The notes under the pieces: generated by a model | Told to the model about the DNA's origin: nothing | Database searches by the model: none | The model's input: only the letters and a program-made list of their open reading frames with translations | Translations under genes and position numbers: made by a program | DNA from: Alphaproteobacteria bacterium | GTDB lineage: Bacteria > Pseudomonadota > Alphaproteobacteria > DSM-16000 > Inquilinaceae | Assembly: GCA_028277405.1 (NCBI GenBank) | Contig: JANQGH010000029.1 | Span: forward strand, 1 to 34,018 | Length of the DNA stretch: 34,018 nucleotides | Direction of reading: 5' to 3' | In this document: positions 1 to 7,379 of the stretch, one piece after another | Position numbering within the stretch: position 1 is the first letter of the stretch | Layout of the letters: every line of letters begins with the position of its first letter

Positions 1-13
1 CTACCTTCACGAC

Positions 14-124
14 AGCGCAAGAAGGCAGGGCAGTCAACGGACCGAAATGCTAGCGGAGCTTGGCGCCTCCGGCGCCTAGCGAAGCTTGTGTTTCGCAGCC
101 GTTGACGGCCCTGCCTTCGGCGCT
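14..124. repeat. Long imperfect hairpin / extragenic inverted repeat
   Basis: Bases 21-40 and 99-118 are inverted copies matching at 19 of 20 positions. The stem continues outward after a small bulge (AGCGC at 14-18, GCGCT at 120-124). Inside it are shorter paired blocks (CGAAA/TTTCG, AGCTT/AAGCT) around a centre of GGCGCC-TCC-GGCGCC at 62-76. The whole unit could fold into one hairpin of about 110 nt. It does not match the integron attC core consensus and has no U-tract. It could be a REP/MITE-like element or the scar of a mobile element; which one cannot be told from a single copy. The next 130 bases, up to the glycosyltransferase remnant, hold only a short palindrome (188-201) and a near-repeat of about 16 bases (208-224 and 230-246). 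Confidence 0.6.
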
Positions 125-258
125 ACCATGATCGGGTCGGGGAATGGTGACAAAAATCTCGACTACCGTTGCGACCGAGGACAGCGCGATTCGACCGAAT
201 CGAAACCAAGATCCATCAAATATCTTGAACCAAAGTCCATCAAATTGCGTGATCACTC

Positions 259-1263
259 TCACTTACACGGTCCGGTCTTGTCCAATTGGTGTAGCACCGC
301 CATGATCTCCTCATCGCCGGGCAGCCCCTGCGGCGCAAACGCGAAGAGCGAGTGCCGCCATCGCTGCACAAGCACCTCTGGTTGGTCCTCGCCGGCCAGC
401 CGAACCGTATCGGTGCCGCTCAACTGTCGGGTCGGATAGCTGGCGAACGCAGCAAACGGGTCCGGGCGTGCCGGGTTGACCTTGGGTACGGACGTCGGTT
501 CGCGCTCGGGGTCGGCTCGCCGGCACTCCGCCAGATCGCGCCACAGCTCTTGATATTGTGGAATGATCACGCGCCAGTCGAAGAGGTCGCGAACGCGCTC
601 TCGCCCACACGCGCCCATCTTCATGGGCAAATCCCGATCCGCGAATAGGGCCGAATAGGCCTGCGCGCAAGCCGCCACATCGACCGCCGATACCAGGCTC
701 ACACCCCCACAATAGCTGTCGTAGCTATCGGCGCCCGTCTCGAACCGGTTGGCAAGGTCGGTGCCGAGCGGCGGCGCCGGTGTCAGCGTCGGGATGCGGA
801 ACCCATCGACGCCCTCCCGCACCGTCTCACGGTAGCCGTCCCAATCGCTGACCACCACCGGCAAACCGGCCGCCATGGCTTCCAACGGCGCCAGCCCAAA
901 GGTCTCCTGAATATTGTCCGCCAGCGTGGTAAACACATCGGCGGCCGCCCAAACCCGGTTGCACTGATCCGGGTCCCGGCCATCGACAAACACCGCGCGG
1001 ACCGACGGGCAGAACCGGGCGGCCGCCTCCCGAAAAACCCGCTCGATCCCCGCATGAGCAAACCATCCGGCTTGGATCAGGTGGACCCGGCGGCCTGCCG
1101 CCGCCCGTTCCAGCTCCAGGTACATCGGAAACGGATTTGCCTTGGCATGGAAACTCAACCGGCCCAGAAACAGAAGCGCGAGATCGTCCGCTTCGATCCC
1201 GAGCGCCGCCCGCTCGTCGGCGCTGAAAACGAAAGCGTCACCGTCCACTCCAAGCGGGATCAC
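259..1263 (-). pseudogene. N-terminally truncated GT4-type glycosyltransferase
   Basis: This open frame encodes only the second, nucleotide-sugar-binding half of a GT-B glycosyltransferase. It opens with IPLGVD, the linker that normally follows the N-terminal acceptor domain. It then shows LLFLGRL, the acidic EX7E region ETFGLAPLEAMAAGLPVV (about residues 120-137) and a C-terminal extension of about 90 residues with no family I recognise. Intact members run to about 400-500 residues with a complete first Rossmann domain, which is absent here. The reading frame is open a little further upstream (LPLAEPQLPV before IPLGVD) but there it meets the start of a pseB-like gene in another frame. The apparent GTG start overlaps the stop of that fragment (GTGA). 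A catalytic enzyme is unlikely; translation of the half-protein by coupling is possible but speculative. Confidence 0.75.
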
Positions 1264-1382
1264 CGGAAGCTGCGGCTCGGCAAGCGGTAGCTCTTCAGCA
1301 GATAGCGCACGAAGCGCTGGCCGAACGAGCCGGTGCCCCCGGTGACCAACACCGATTTGCCGTTGAGTGAGAACGCGTCCAT
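1260..1382 (-). pseudogene. pseB: Remnant: N-terminus of PseB-type UDP-GlcNAc 4,6-dehydratase
   Basis: A 40-codon frame starts at the ATG at 1382-1380, preceded by a GGGAGA ribosome-binding sequence. It begins MDAFSLNGKSVLVTGGTGSF and runs on through GQRFVRYLLKSYR. This is the NAD-binding start of the PseB/FlaA1 family, which carries out the first step of pseudaminic acid synthesis; a sister family starts legionaminic acid synthesis. Intact proteins are about 330 residues. Similarity ends after residue 33 or so and the frame stops at 1260, where the second half of a glycosyltransferase takes over in a different frame. A deletion therefore removed about 90 percent of this gene and the first half of its neighbour. 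The start and ribosome-binding site look intact, so the loss may be recent. A misassembly cannot be excluded. Confidence 0.75.
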
Positions 1383-1557
1383 GGCGGGTCTCCCGCGAGC
1401 CGGTTCCGAGGCGGTGCTTGGGGGCCCCTTCGGGCGCGAATCTAACTCACAATGGTGTTTCGAGACCGTCAATGCGGTTGCCCGTGTGGGCCGGGCGTTG
1501 CGCGCCGGCTCGGCGCGTGCCGTTGACACCGGATCTGTCCTTGGTCATCGGGGGGGG

Positions 1558-2646
1558 ATGAATGACAAACTGCCCCCGCCCTCTGTGCCAATACGCTGGC
1601 GCGGAAGGCCCACGCGAGTTAAGATCCCGGCGAGTGGATTGCCCCCGATTTTTCCCGAAACGCAAGCTCACGGCTCCATGTCTGGATTGACTTCCCTTGC
1701 GGCGCCCGAGCGCTGGCCGATTCCAAACGACCTGCTTGAGTCGCCCGCGGTGACAAACCGCAATCAGTTGGCGCGGAAATTCGCTGCAACGTTGCCCGAC
1801 CGAATTCTGAAACAGTACATCAAAATGGACGCCGAGGGGGCCCGCCGTTTCTACAACCGGGTGCTCGACGTGATCGGGGATGTGAGCTTTCAAGGTACCG
1901 GCATCGAACTTGGGGCGGGTGTCGCCGCTTTTTCGACCGTGGTTGCGATGCGCTATCGGCAGGTAGAGAAAATCTATGCGGTCGAGTTGGTGCCCGATGT
2001 CGTCACCATGCTGCAACCGGTCACCATCCCCGCGATCGACAGCGAACGGGCCGGCGTGTTCCAGCCGGTGATCGGCAGCTTTGACTGCTTGTCGCTCGAC
2101 GACGCTTCGGTCGATTTTTGTGTCGAGTTCGCCTCCCTCCACCATAGCGACGACTTGATCGGCACTTTGCGCGAAGTCGCGCGCGTGCTGAGGCCGGGTG
2201 GCCTTTTGCTGGCGGTAGACCGTGCCCACAATGACGGGGTCACCGACGCGCAGCGGGCTTTCATGCTCAACGTCGCGTATCCGGCGGCGTGGAAGGCGGA
2301 AAACGGCTATGACGACGCTCCCTTAACGCGCCGCGAGAACGGCGAGCACGAGATTCTTCTGAAGGAATGGCGCGAAGCCTTTGCCGAAACCGGCTTTACC
2401 GAGATCAAACACCATGAATTGCGCCATGTCGCCTGGCCGAAACTCTGGCGTGGCGCCGTTTTGACTCTTCCATTTGGCTTGCGGCGCCGCATGAACTGGG
2501 CGCCATCGCGCGCGCGGTGGCATCAGGGCGAGTGGTGGTGGCAATTGGGCAATCTCCTCGGCCTCACCGGAGATGGTCGGTTTGTGCGAGCCTCGCACGA
2601 CTACTCTCTATTTCTGCTGAAGAAGGCCCAGACTGGCAGACTGTGA
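1558..2646 (+). CDS. SAM-dependent methyltransferase (class I, Methyltransf_11-like)
   Basis: This is a soluble class I methyltransferase that transfers a methyl group from S-adenosylmethionine to an unknown acceptor. Counting from the ATG at 1558, the glycine-rich SAM motif ELGAG is at residues 117-121. An acidic strand end follows (AVELVPD), then the post-motif DFCVEFASLHH and the motif RVLRPGGLLLAVDRAH that is typical of Methyltransf_11. The C-terminal part (about residues 240-362) is rich in Trp and Arg and may bind the acceptor. The start is uncertain. ATG 1558 follows a run of G; ATG 1678 would give 322 residues and keeps the whole domain, but it has no clear ribosome-binding site. The gene diverges from the pseB remnant and precedes sugar genes, so methylation of a surface polysaccharide sugar or lipid carrier is a reasonable inference. 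Confidence 0.75.
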   Translation: MNDKLPPPSVPIRWRGRPTRVKIPASGLPPIFPETQAHGSMSGLTSLAAPERWPIPNDLLESPAVTNRNQLARKFAATLPDRILKQYIKMDAEGARRFYNRVLDVIGDVSFQGTGIELGAGVAAFSTVVAMRYRQVEKIYAVELVPDVVTMLQPVTIPAIDSERAGVFQPVIGSFDCLSLDDASVDFCVEFASLHHSDDLIGTLREVARVLRPGGLLLAVDRAHNDGVTDAQRAFMLNVAYPAAWKAENGYDDAPLTRRENGEHEILLKEWREAFAETGFTEIKHHELRHVAWPKLWRGAVLTLPFGLRRRMNWAPSRARWHQGEWWWQLGNLLGLTGDGRFVRASHDYSLFLLKKAQTGRL

Positions 2647-2727
2647 GATATCTTTAATCCAGCCGCTCAACAATGTGGGGTTTTCGAGAATATCTATGTC
2701 CAAAATCGATACCAGTTCAGAACGATT

Positions 2728-2744
2728 GTACCGGAATTCGGTAC
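2728..2744. promoter_or_regulatory. Inverted repeat upstream of the dehydrogenase gene
   Basis: GTACCG and CGGTAC flank GAATT 20 bases before the start of the nucleotide-sugar dehydrogenase gene. The symmetry is exact. It could be an operator, but there is no matching second copy in the window and no recognised promoter hexamers at good spacing. Confidence 0.25.
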
Positions 2745-2763
2745 GCGTTAAGGATCACGTTTA

Positions 2764-4125
2764 ATGCCGCCTCCGCCGTTCCAGTCCGCCGATCTGAACG
2801 ACGCCGCCGCGGATTTGCTTCGCAAGACTGCCGAGCGCAGCTTGATCGTCGGCGTCATCGGGCTTGGCTATGTCGGTCTACCTGTGGTAGTGGCCTTCGG
2901 CTCCCGGCGGGTGCGGGTGATCGGATTCGATGTCGATGCCGAGAAAATCCGGCAGCTGAACGAAGGGCGCAGCTACATCAGGCAGATTGCCTCTGCGGTT
3001 ATCGCCGCCCAAACCACCGACGGGCGCTTCCACGCGACCGACGATTTCGCTCGGCTGACCGAGTGCGACGCGATCATCATTTGTGTGCCGACACCGCTCA
3101 CCCGGCACAGGGAACCTGATCTGCAATATATCGAAGGTACCGGGCGTACCCTCAGCCGACATCTGCGCCGGGGCCAGTTGGTCGTGCTTGAGTCGACCAC
3201 TTATCCCGGCACGACACAAGACGTCCTAATCCCCATCCTGGGCGAAAGCGGTCTGAGGTGCGGCACGGATTTCTGGGTCGGCTTCTCCCCGGAACGCGAG
3301 GATCCGGGCAACCAGCAATACTCCCTCGGTACGATGCCCAAAGTGATCGGCGCCGACGACCCCATAGCACTGGAGGCTATGGCTCAACTCTATGGGCTGA
3401 TCGTGCCTCGTGTGGTCCCGCTGTCGTCCTCACGGACCGCTGAGGCCGTCAAACTAACCGAAAATATCTTCCGTTCAGTGAACATTGCCCTAGTCAATGA
3501 GCTTAAACTCGTCTACACCGCGATGAACATCGATGTCTGGGAGGTGATCGATGCCGCGGCAACAAAGCCCTTTGGATACATGCCTTTCTACCCAGGCCCT
3601 GGTCTTGGTGGGCACTGTATTCCCATCGACCCATTCTACTTAACGTGGAAGGCACGCGAGTACGAAATAACGCCAAAGTTCATTGAGTTAGCTGGTGAGA
3701 TTAACACAGCCATGCCGGATCACGTCGTAGATGTCACAGTAAAGAGCCTGAGCCTGCGGCGCCGAAAGGGTGTAACAGGCGCCAATATTCTTGTCGTCGG
3801 GGTAGCTTATAAAAAGAATGTTGAGGATGTGCGAGAGAGTCCTGCACTAAAAATCATGACTCGGCTCGTTGCCCTTGGTGCGCACATTGCCTATATCGAC
3901 CCATTCGTTCCATACCTACCGCGAACACGCTCATTTCCGACCCTTTCCGGATTGGCCTCCATCGCAAATGATGCCGACTTTTCTATCTATGATACTGCAA
4001 TCATCTGTACAGACCATGATGCGTTCGACTATAACCTCCTCGTCCAGACCTGCCCACTTGTGATCGACACACGTAACGCCATCGCACGGGCTGGCGTGCA
4101 AGGAGAGAACGTGGTTAAGGCCTGA
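2764..4125 (+). CDS. UDP-N-acetylhexosamine 6-dehydrogenase (WbpA/WecC-like)
   Basis: This is an NAD-dependent nucleotide-sugar dehydrogenase that oxidises C6 of a UDP-sugar twice to give the uronic acid. The 453 residues match the family length. The Rossmann motif GLGYVG lies at residues 33-38. The central region contains GFSPEREDPGN and LTENIFRSVNIALVNELK. The catalytic cysteine is in GGHCIPIDPFYL (Cys285), and the C-terminal UDP-binding domain carries NILVVGVAYKKNVEDVRESP. GFSPEREDPGN is the form I associate with UDP-GlcNAc (WbpA-type) rather than UDP-glucose dehydrogenases, so UDP-GlcNAc is the likeliest substrate, by inference. The ATG at 2764 follows TTAAGGAT. Base composition becomes more AT-rich in the last third and stays so through the next gene, which starts 4 bases after this stop and is presumably co-transcribed. 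Confidence 0.9.
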   Translation: MPPPPFQSADLNDAAADLLRKTAERSLIVGVIGLGYVGLPVVVAFGSRRVRVIGFDVDAEKIRQLNEGRSYIRQIASAVIAAQTTDGRFHATDDFARLTECDAIIICVPTPLTRHREPDLQYIEGTGRTLSRHLRRGQLVVLESTTYPGTTQDVLIPILGESGLRCGTDFWVGFSPEREDPGNQQYSLGTMPKVIGADDPIALEAMAQLYGLIVPRVVPLSSSRTAEAVKLTENIFRSVNIALVNELKLVYTAMNIDVWEVIDAAATKPFGYMPFYPGPGLGGHCIPIDPFYLTWKAREYEITPKFIELAGEINTAMPDHVVDVTVKSLSLRRRKGVTGANILVVGVAYKKNVEDVRESPALKIMTRLVALGAHIAYIDPFVPYLPRTRSFPTLSGLASIANDADFSIYDTAIICTDHDAFDYNLLVQTCPLVIDTRNAIARAGVQGENVVKA

Positions 4126-4129
4126 AGAC

Positions 4130-5560
4130 ATGAGGAACCACGCACAATGCGGGAGAAGTGAGAGGCAAAAGTACCTTTTTGTTGATGATCGCTGGATATG
4201 CCGAACCTATGCGCTCCACAGGCTTGCACAGCCATTCGAAAAACATCCGGCCAATCCAGTCATACTTCCAGAACCTCCCTGGGAAAACGGACTGAACTGC
4301 TATGGAACCGTCGCATTAGACGAAAACAAGTACCGCGCGTGGTTTCAGGTTTTCAATAGAACCCCCGGGGTTGCTCCGCAGTTCCGCACGGCAGTCGGTT
4401 ACGCGGAAAGTGCTGACGGGATCAGCTGGATACGCCCCCGATGCGGATTGCATTATCCTGGTCACGGGGTCAGTCCCATCCTATTGGCAAGCAGCGGCCG
4501 GTCCGATTTGTGTAGTCCAGCGGTCATCAAGGCTGAGAACTCTGGACATCCGGACGAGCGTTATCGGATGCTTTTTTTTGACGCGATGTATGAAGAAGAC
4601 CTGACCACGATCGGTGCACCATGGCCCCCGTCCGCGAGAGTGCCGGGGTGGACCCCAGTCGAAGGCGAGGGTCTGTTTATCGCGACTTCAGCCGACGGTT
4701 GCTCGTGGCGCCGGCATCCGGTCCCGAAGATCGCCGGTCCAAACGATGCATCGAGCCTGACTCTTGGCGACGATGGCCGATTCCTCGCGACTTTTAAGAC
4801 CAGCGTTCGGCCTGACCGACACTTTCGGATAATCGCAGCAACGCTCAGCGAAGATGGTTGGGAATGGGACGCGCCTATTATCATACTGGAGCCCGACTTA
4901 CGTGATCCGCCTGGTACCGAGTTCTATGGGATGAGTGCGTTTCGCTATTTTGGCAATTGGCTAGGTCTCTTATGGGTTTATCATAATAGTTCTGATGACA
5001 AGAGCCTAGATCTGCAACTCGCCATCGCCAGCCAACCCAACGATCCGCTTTCGCCTTGGCGCCGAGCCGCTGATCGTCGAACTGTCCTCGCACGCGGGCA
5101 ACGGGGCACTTGGGATGGAGGTCGGGTTTATGCGGCATCGGGTCCAATTGTGGCGCCGCCTCACGATCCCGATGCCCTATGGCTCTACTACGGCGGCGCA
5201 TCGGGAAGACATGTTGACAGTGGATATCAGTTTCGAGCTATCGGCCTGGCACGACTGCGCGTTGATGGGTTTGCGTGCCTTGCAGCTGGGGACATCATCG
5301 GTGAATTGACCACAGTCCCTATCCGACCTCCAAACCGGACACTGCTGGCGAACATCTCAGCCAGGGGCGGTTTCTTTTGGGTTGAGGCTCGTGTGCCTGG
5401 CACGGACAAGTGTCTCTGGACAAGTGATCGAATTGGGAATGCCTGCGGAACCCGCATAGTAATGACCAATAAGGCGGATAGCCCGTTTTCGACAGGCGAA
5501 CAAATTACATTGGTCTTTTACTTATGCCGTGCGCAGCTATTTTCTTTTTGGTTTGAATAG
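4130..5560 (+). CDS. GH43/GH32-like beta-propeller protein, function unknown
   Basis: The 476-residue product has repeated blocks resembling the blades of a five-bladed beta-propeller of the GH43/GH32/GH68 fold: YGTVALDENKYRAWFQ, AVGYAESADGISWIRP, GEGLFIATSADGCSWRRHP, GTEFYGMSAFRYFGNWLGLL and ALWLYYGGASGRH. These paired strands (Y-x-x-W-F or A-x-S-x-D-G-x-x-W) are typical of such folds. I cannot point to a complete catalytic Asp/Asp/Glu set, so glycosidase activity is not established. No signal peptide is visible, suggesting a cytoplasmic protein unless the start is wrong. It follows the dehydrogenase by 4 bases, inside a sugar cluster. GC is lower than in most of the window, which may mean acquisition by transfer. 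The C-terminus (LVFYLCRAQLFSFWFE) looks atypical and might reflect a frameshift or loss of the native end. Confidence 0.65.
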   Translation: MRNHAQCGRSERQKYLFVDDRWICRTYALHRLAQPFEKHPANPVILPEPPWENGLNCYGTVALDENKYRAWFQVFNRTPGVAPQFRTAVGYAESADGISWIRPRCGLHYPGHGVSPILLASSGRSDLCSPAVIKAENSGHPDERYRMLFFDAMYEEDLTTIGAPWPPSARVPGWTPVEGEGLFIATSADGCSWRRHPVPKIAGPNDASSLTLGDDGRFLATFKTSVRPDRHFRIIAATLSEDGWEWDAPIIILEPDLRDPPGTEFYGMSAFRYFGNWLGLLWVYHNSSDDKSLDLQLAIASQPNDPLSPWRRAADRRTVLARGQRGTWDGGRVYAASGPIVAPPHDPDALWLYYGGASGRHVDSGYQFRAIGLARLRVDGFACLAAGDIIGELTTVPIRPPNRTLLANISARGGFFWVEARVPGTDKCLWTSDRIGNACGTRIVMTNKADSPFSTGEQITLVFYLCRAQLFSFWFE

Positions 5561-5713
5561 AGAACGAGTTCGATTTCAAGGGCATCATTGCGGGCGATTA
5601 GTCTTTTTTGCAATCCTAATTCTTCATAAATGGCCCCGCGAAATCGCAACACGAACGCCGTCACCTATGCGCAAGGTCTCGCAGCCACTGACATGCCCGA
5701 CCGACCGGCGCGG

Positions 5714-5742
5714 AAAGGGTCACCCCAAAACGCGGTGAACCC
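5714..5742 (-). terminator. Weak terminator-like hairpin at end of neu operon
   Basis: Read on the minus strand, GGGTTCACC (5742-5734) pairs with GGTGACCC (5724-5717) with one bulged base and a 9-base loop. The stem overlaps the stop codon of the dehydrogenase gene. Only three T follow, so termination would be weak. The 160 bases beyond, up to the convergent propeller gene, hold nothing else I can name. Confidence 0.3.
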
Positions 5743-6679
5743 GTCTGGCAATGAACTCTTCGGTCTTGCGCCACGAGTCGGCCGAAGCGCCGCCGATGTG
5801 AGGTGTGATCAGCAGGTTGGAGTGGGTTGCCGCATAGTGGATCAGGGGATGGGTGTTGGCGAATCCGGCATCGGTTTCCCCGTCAAGCACGTCAAGGGCC
5901 GCCCCGGCAAGCCGGCCCGTGGTGAGGGCTGAGAACAGCGCATGCTCTTCGACAATGGCGCCGCGTGCGGTGTTGATCAAGACCGCGCCGGCGGGGAGGC
6001 GCGCGAGCAGAGTTCCCCCAATGAGATGGCGGGTCTCGGCGGTATAGGGGAGGTGGATGGAGACCACGTCGCTGGTGGCAAACAACTCCCCGAGGTCGGC
6101 GAACGCGGCAACCTCGCCTGGAATTTGGATCGGCTCGCGGTCGAATGCGGCGACAGTCATGCCAAACGCCAGCCCATACCGGGCCACCTTGCGCCCGATC
6201 CGACCGCAGCCGATGATGCCAAGTCGGCGTCCGGCCAAATCTCGGCCGGTGAAAAGGTCCCGGCGCCACTGTCCGGCCACCACATCGGCTGCCGCCGCAG
6301 GAATGCGGCGGGTCAAGGCCAGAAGCAGGCCCCAGGTCAGTTCCGCGGTGGATGGAATCGTCTCCAGAAACGCGGTCTCCCCGCGCAGGCTGATCACGGA
6401 AATGCCATGTTCGCGGGCCGCGACCTCGTCGATGTGGTCGGTCCCAGTCGCGTTCGTGGCGATCAGGCGCAACCGCGGGGCGCGTCGGATCAAATCGCGG
6501 TCGATACGGTGGCTGAATCGCAGAATCAGCGCGTCGAATGCGCCGATCCGGTCCTCCAGCTCGGTCCGGGCCAGGGGGCCATCGACGACCTCCGCGACCT
6601 CGTCCAGGATCGCCCTGGCCGCTGGGCTGTAGCGGTCGGGATCGAGGTTGAGCAGGCGCGGCCGCCCCGACCCGGTCAT
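5720..6679 (-). CDS. D-isomer-specific 2-hydroxyacid dehydrogenase
   Basis: This 319-residue soluble NAD(P)-dependent dehydrogenase belongs to the phosphoglycerate/D-lactate dehydrogenase family. The cofactor motif GCGRIG is at residues 157-162. The catalytic set is Arg239 (in INTARG), Glu268 (in DVLDGE) and His294 (in ITPHIGG). It lacks the C-terminal ACT domain of SerA. The ATG overlaps the TGA of neuA (ATGA), so the two are translationally coupled, and this is the last gene of the neuB-neuC-neuA operon. No such step is part of the standard sialic, legionaminic or pseudaminic acid pathway. It might reduce or oxidise a 2-keto or 2-hydroxy acid related to the nonulosonic acid or its phosphoenolpyruvate supply; this is inference. 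The family call is secure, the substrate unknown. Confidence 0.85.
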   Translation of the reverse strand: MTGSGRPRLLNLDPDRYSPAARAILDEVAEVVDGPLARTELEDRIGAFDALILRFSHRIDRDLIRRAPRLRLIATNATGTDHIDEVAAREHGISVISLRGETAFLETIPSTAELTWGLLLALTRRIPAAAADVVAGQWRRDLFTGRDLAGRRLGIIGCGRIGRKVARYGLAFGMTVAAFDREPIQIPGEVAAFADLGELFATSDVVSIHLPYTAETRHLIGGTLLARLPAGAVLINTARGAIVEEHALFSALTTGRLAGAALDVLDGETDAGFANTHPLIHYAATHSNLLITPHIGGASADSWRKTEEFIARRVHRVLG

Positions 6680-7359
6680 CCACCGGCACTCAACATAAGG
6701 TCGGCGAGGCGGAGGTCGACCTCGCTGTCGATGTTGAGCGAATCCGCCAAATCCATGATATAGGCAACGGTGTCACCGCCGATGAAGGTCTCGCGGGCCC
6801 AAAAAGCGGATCGACGCTGGGCATAGAGGACGCCGTTGCGCCGGAATACCGGAGGCAGATCTTGACGCCGGGCGGTTTCGAAGCGCGGGTCGAGGGAGAC
6901 CAGACGCCCGGTTTCGAGCCGATACATCCGCGCCGGGTGCTCGTCACCGACTTGGACGACGCTGGTGACCGACCCGATGGACGGATCGTCGAAAAGAGCC
7001 AGCGCCTCGGTGATGTGCACCGGCCGTCGAAGCGGACAGGTGCATTGCAGCAGCACGATCAGCTCGCTCGCCGCACCGCTGGCGGCGAGGCTTTGCTCGG
7101 CGTGGGCGATCGCGGGCCAAGTCGGGCTGGCGTCCGTTGCCAATTCCGGAGGCCGGTCTACCACGATTGTGCCCAGGGTCCGGGCGAGGGCGGCGGTCTC
7201 GGCGCAATCGGTGGTGACCACGACTCGATCGAGGGCCGGGGTTGCCTGGGCACACGCGATCGTGTGTTCGATGAGGGGCCGCCCCCCGACCGGGCGCAGG
7301 TTCTTGCGCGGCACCCCTTTGGACCCTGCCCGCGCCGGAATGAATGCGGTCGTCACCAT
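6676..7359 (-). CDS. neuA: CMP-nonulosonic acid (sialic acid-type) cytidylyltransferase
   Basis: This enzyme activates a nonulosonic acid with CTP to give the CMP-sugar used by glycosyltransferases, in the cytoplasm. The 227 residues match the bacterial NeuA/LegF/PseF catalytic domain. The nucleotide-binding signature AFIPARAGSKGVPRKNL is at residues 5-21; VVVTTD and LIVLLQCTCPLR follow (the last usually LLQPTSPLR), and ARRQDLPPVFRRNGVLYA and DIDSEVDLRLAD-like text (NIDSEVDLRLAD) mark the conserved C-terminal half. It lies 20 bases after neuC and overlaps the following dehydrogenase by 4 bases. Sequence alone does not tell whether the sugar is neuraminic, legionaminic or another nonulosonic acid. 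Confidence 0.9.
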   Translation of the reverse strand: MVTTAFIPARAGSKGVPRKNLRPVGGRPLIEHTIACAQATPALDRVVVTTDCAETAALARTLGTIVVDRPPELATDASPTWPAIAHAEQSLAASGAASELIVLLQCTCPLRRPVHITEALALFDDPSIGSVTSVVQVGDEHPARMYRLETGRLVSLDPRFETARRQDLPPVFRRNGVLYAQRRSAFWARETFIGGDTVAYIMDLADSLNIDSEVDLRLADLMLSAGG

Positions 7360-7379
7360 CGCCGCACGCCTTTCTGGCC

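Noticed and set aside
21..118. Left-edge hairpin as an integron attC site
   Set aside because: The ends do not fit RYYYAAC/GTTRRRY and no integrase or cassette structure is near.
188..201. Palindrome GATTCG-AC-CGAATC as terminator of the glycosyltransferase remnant
   Set aside because: Stem of only six pairs, two-base loop and no U-tract on the minus strand.
1678..2646. Shorter methyltransferase starting at ATG 1678 as the only possible start
   Set aside because: Possible, but no ribosome-binding site precedes it, while 1558 follows a G-run; left as an alternative rather than the call.
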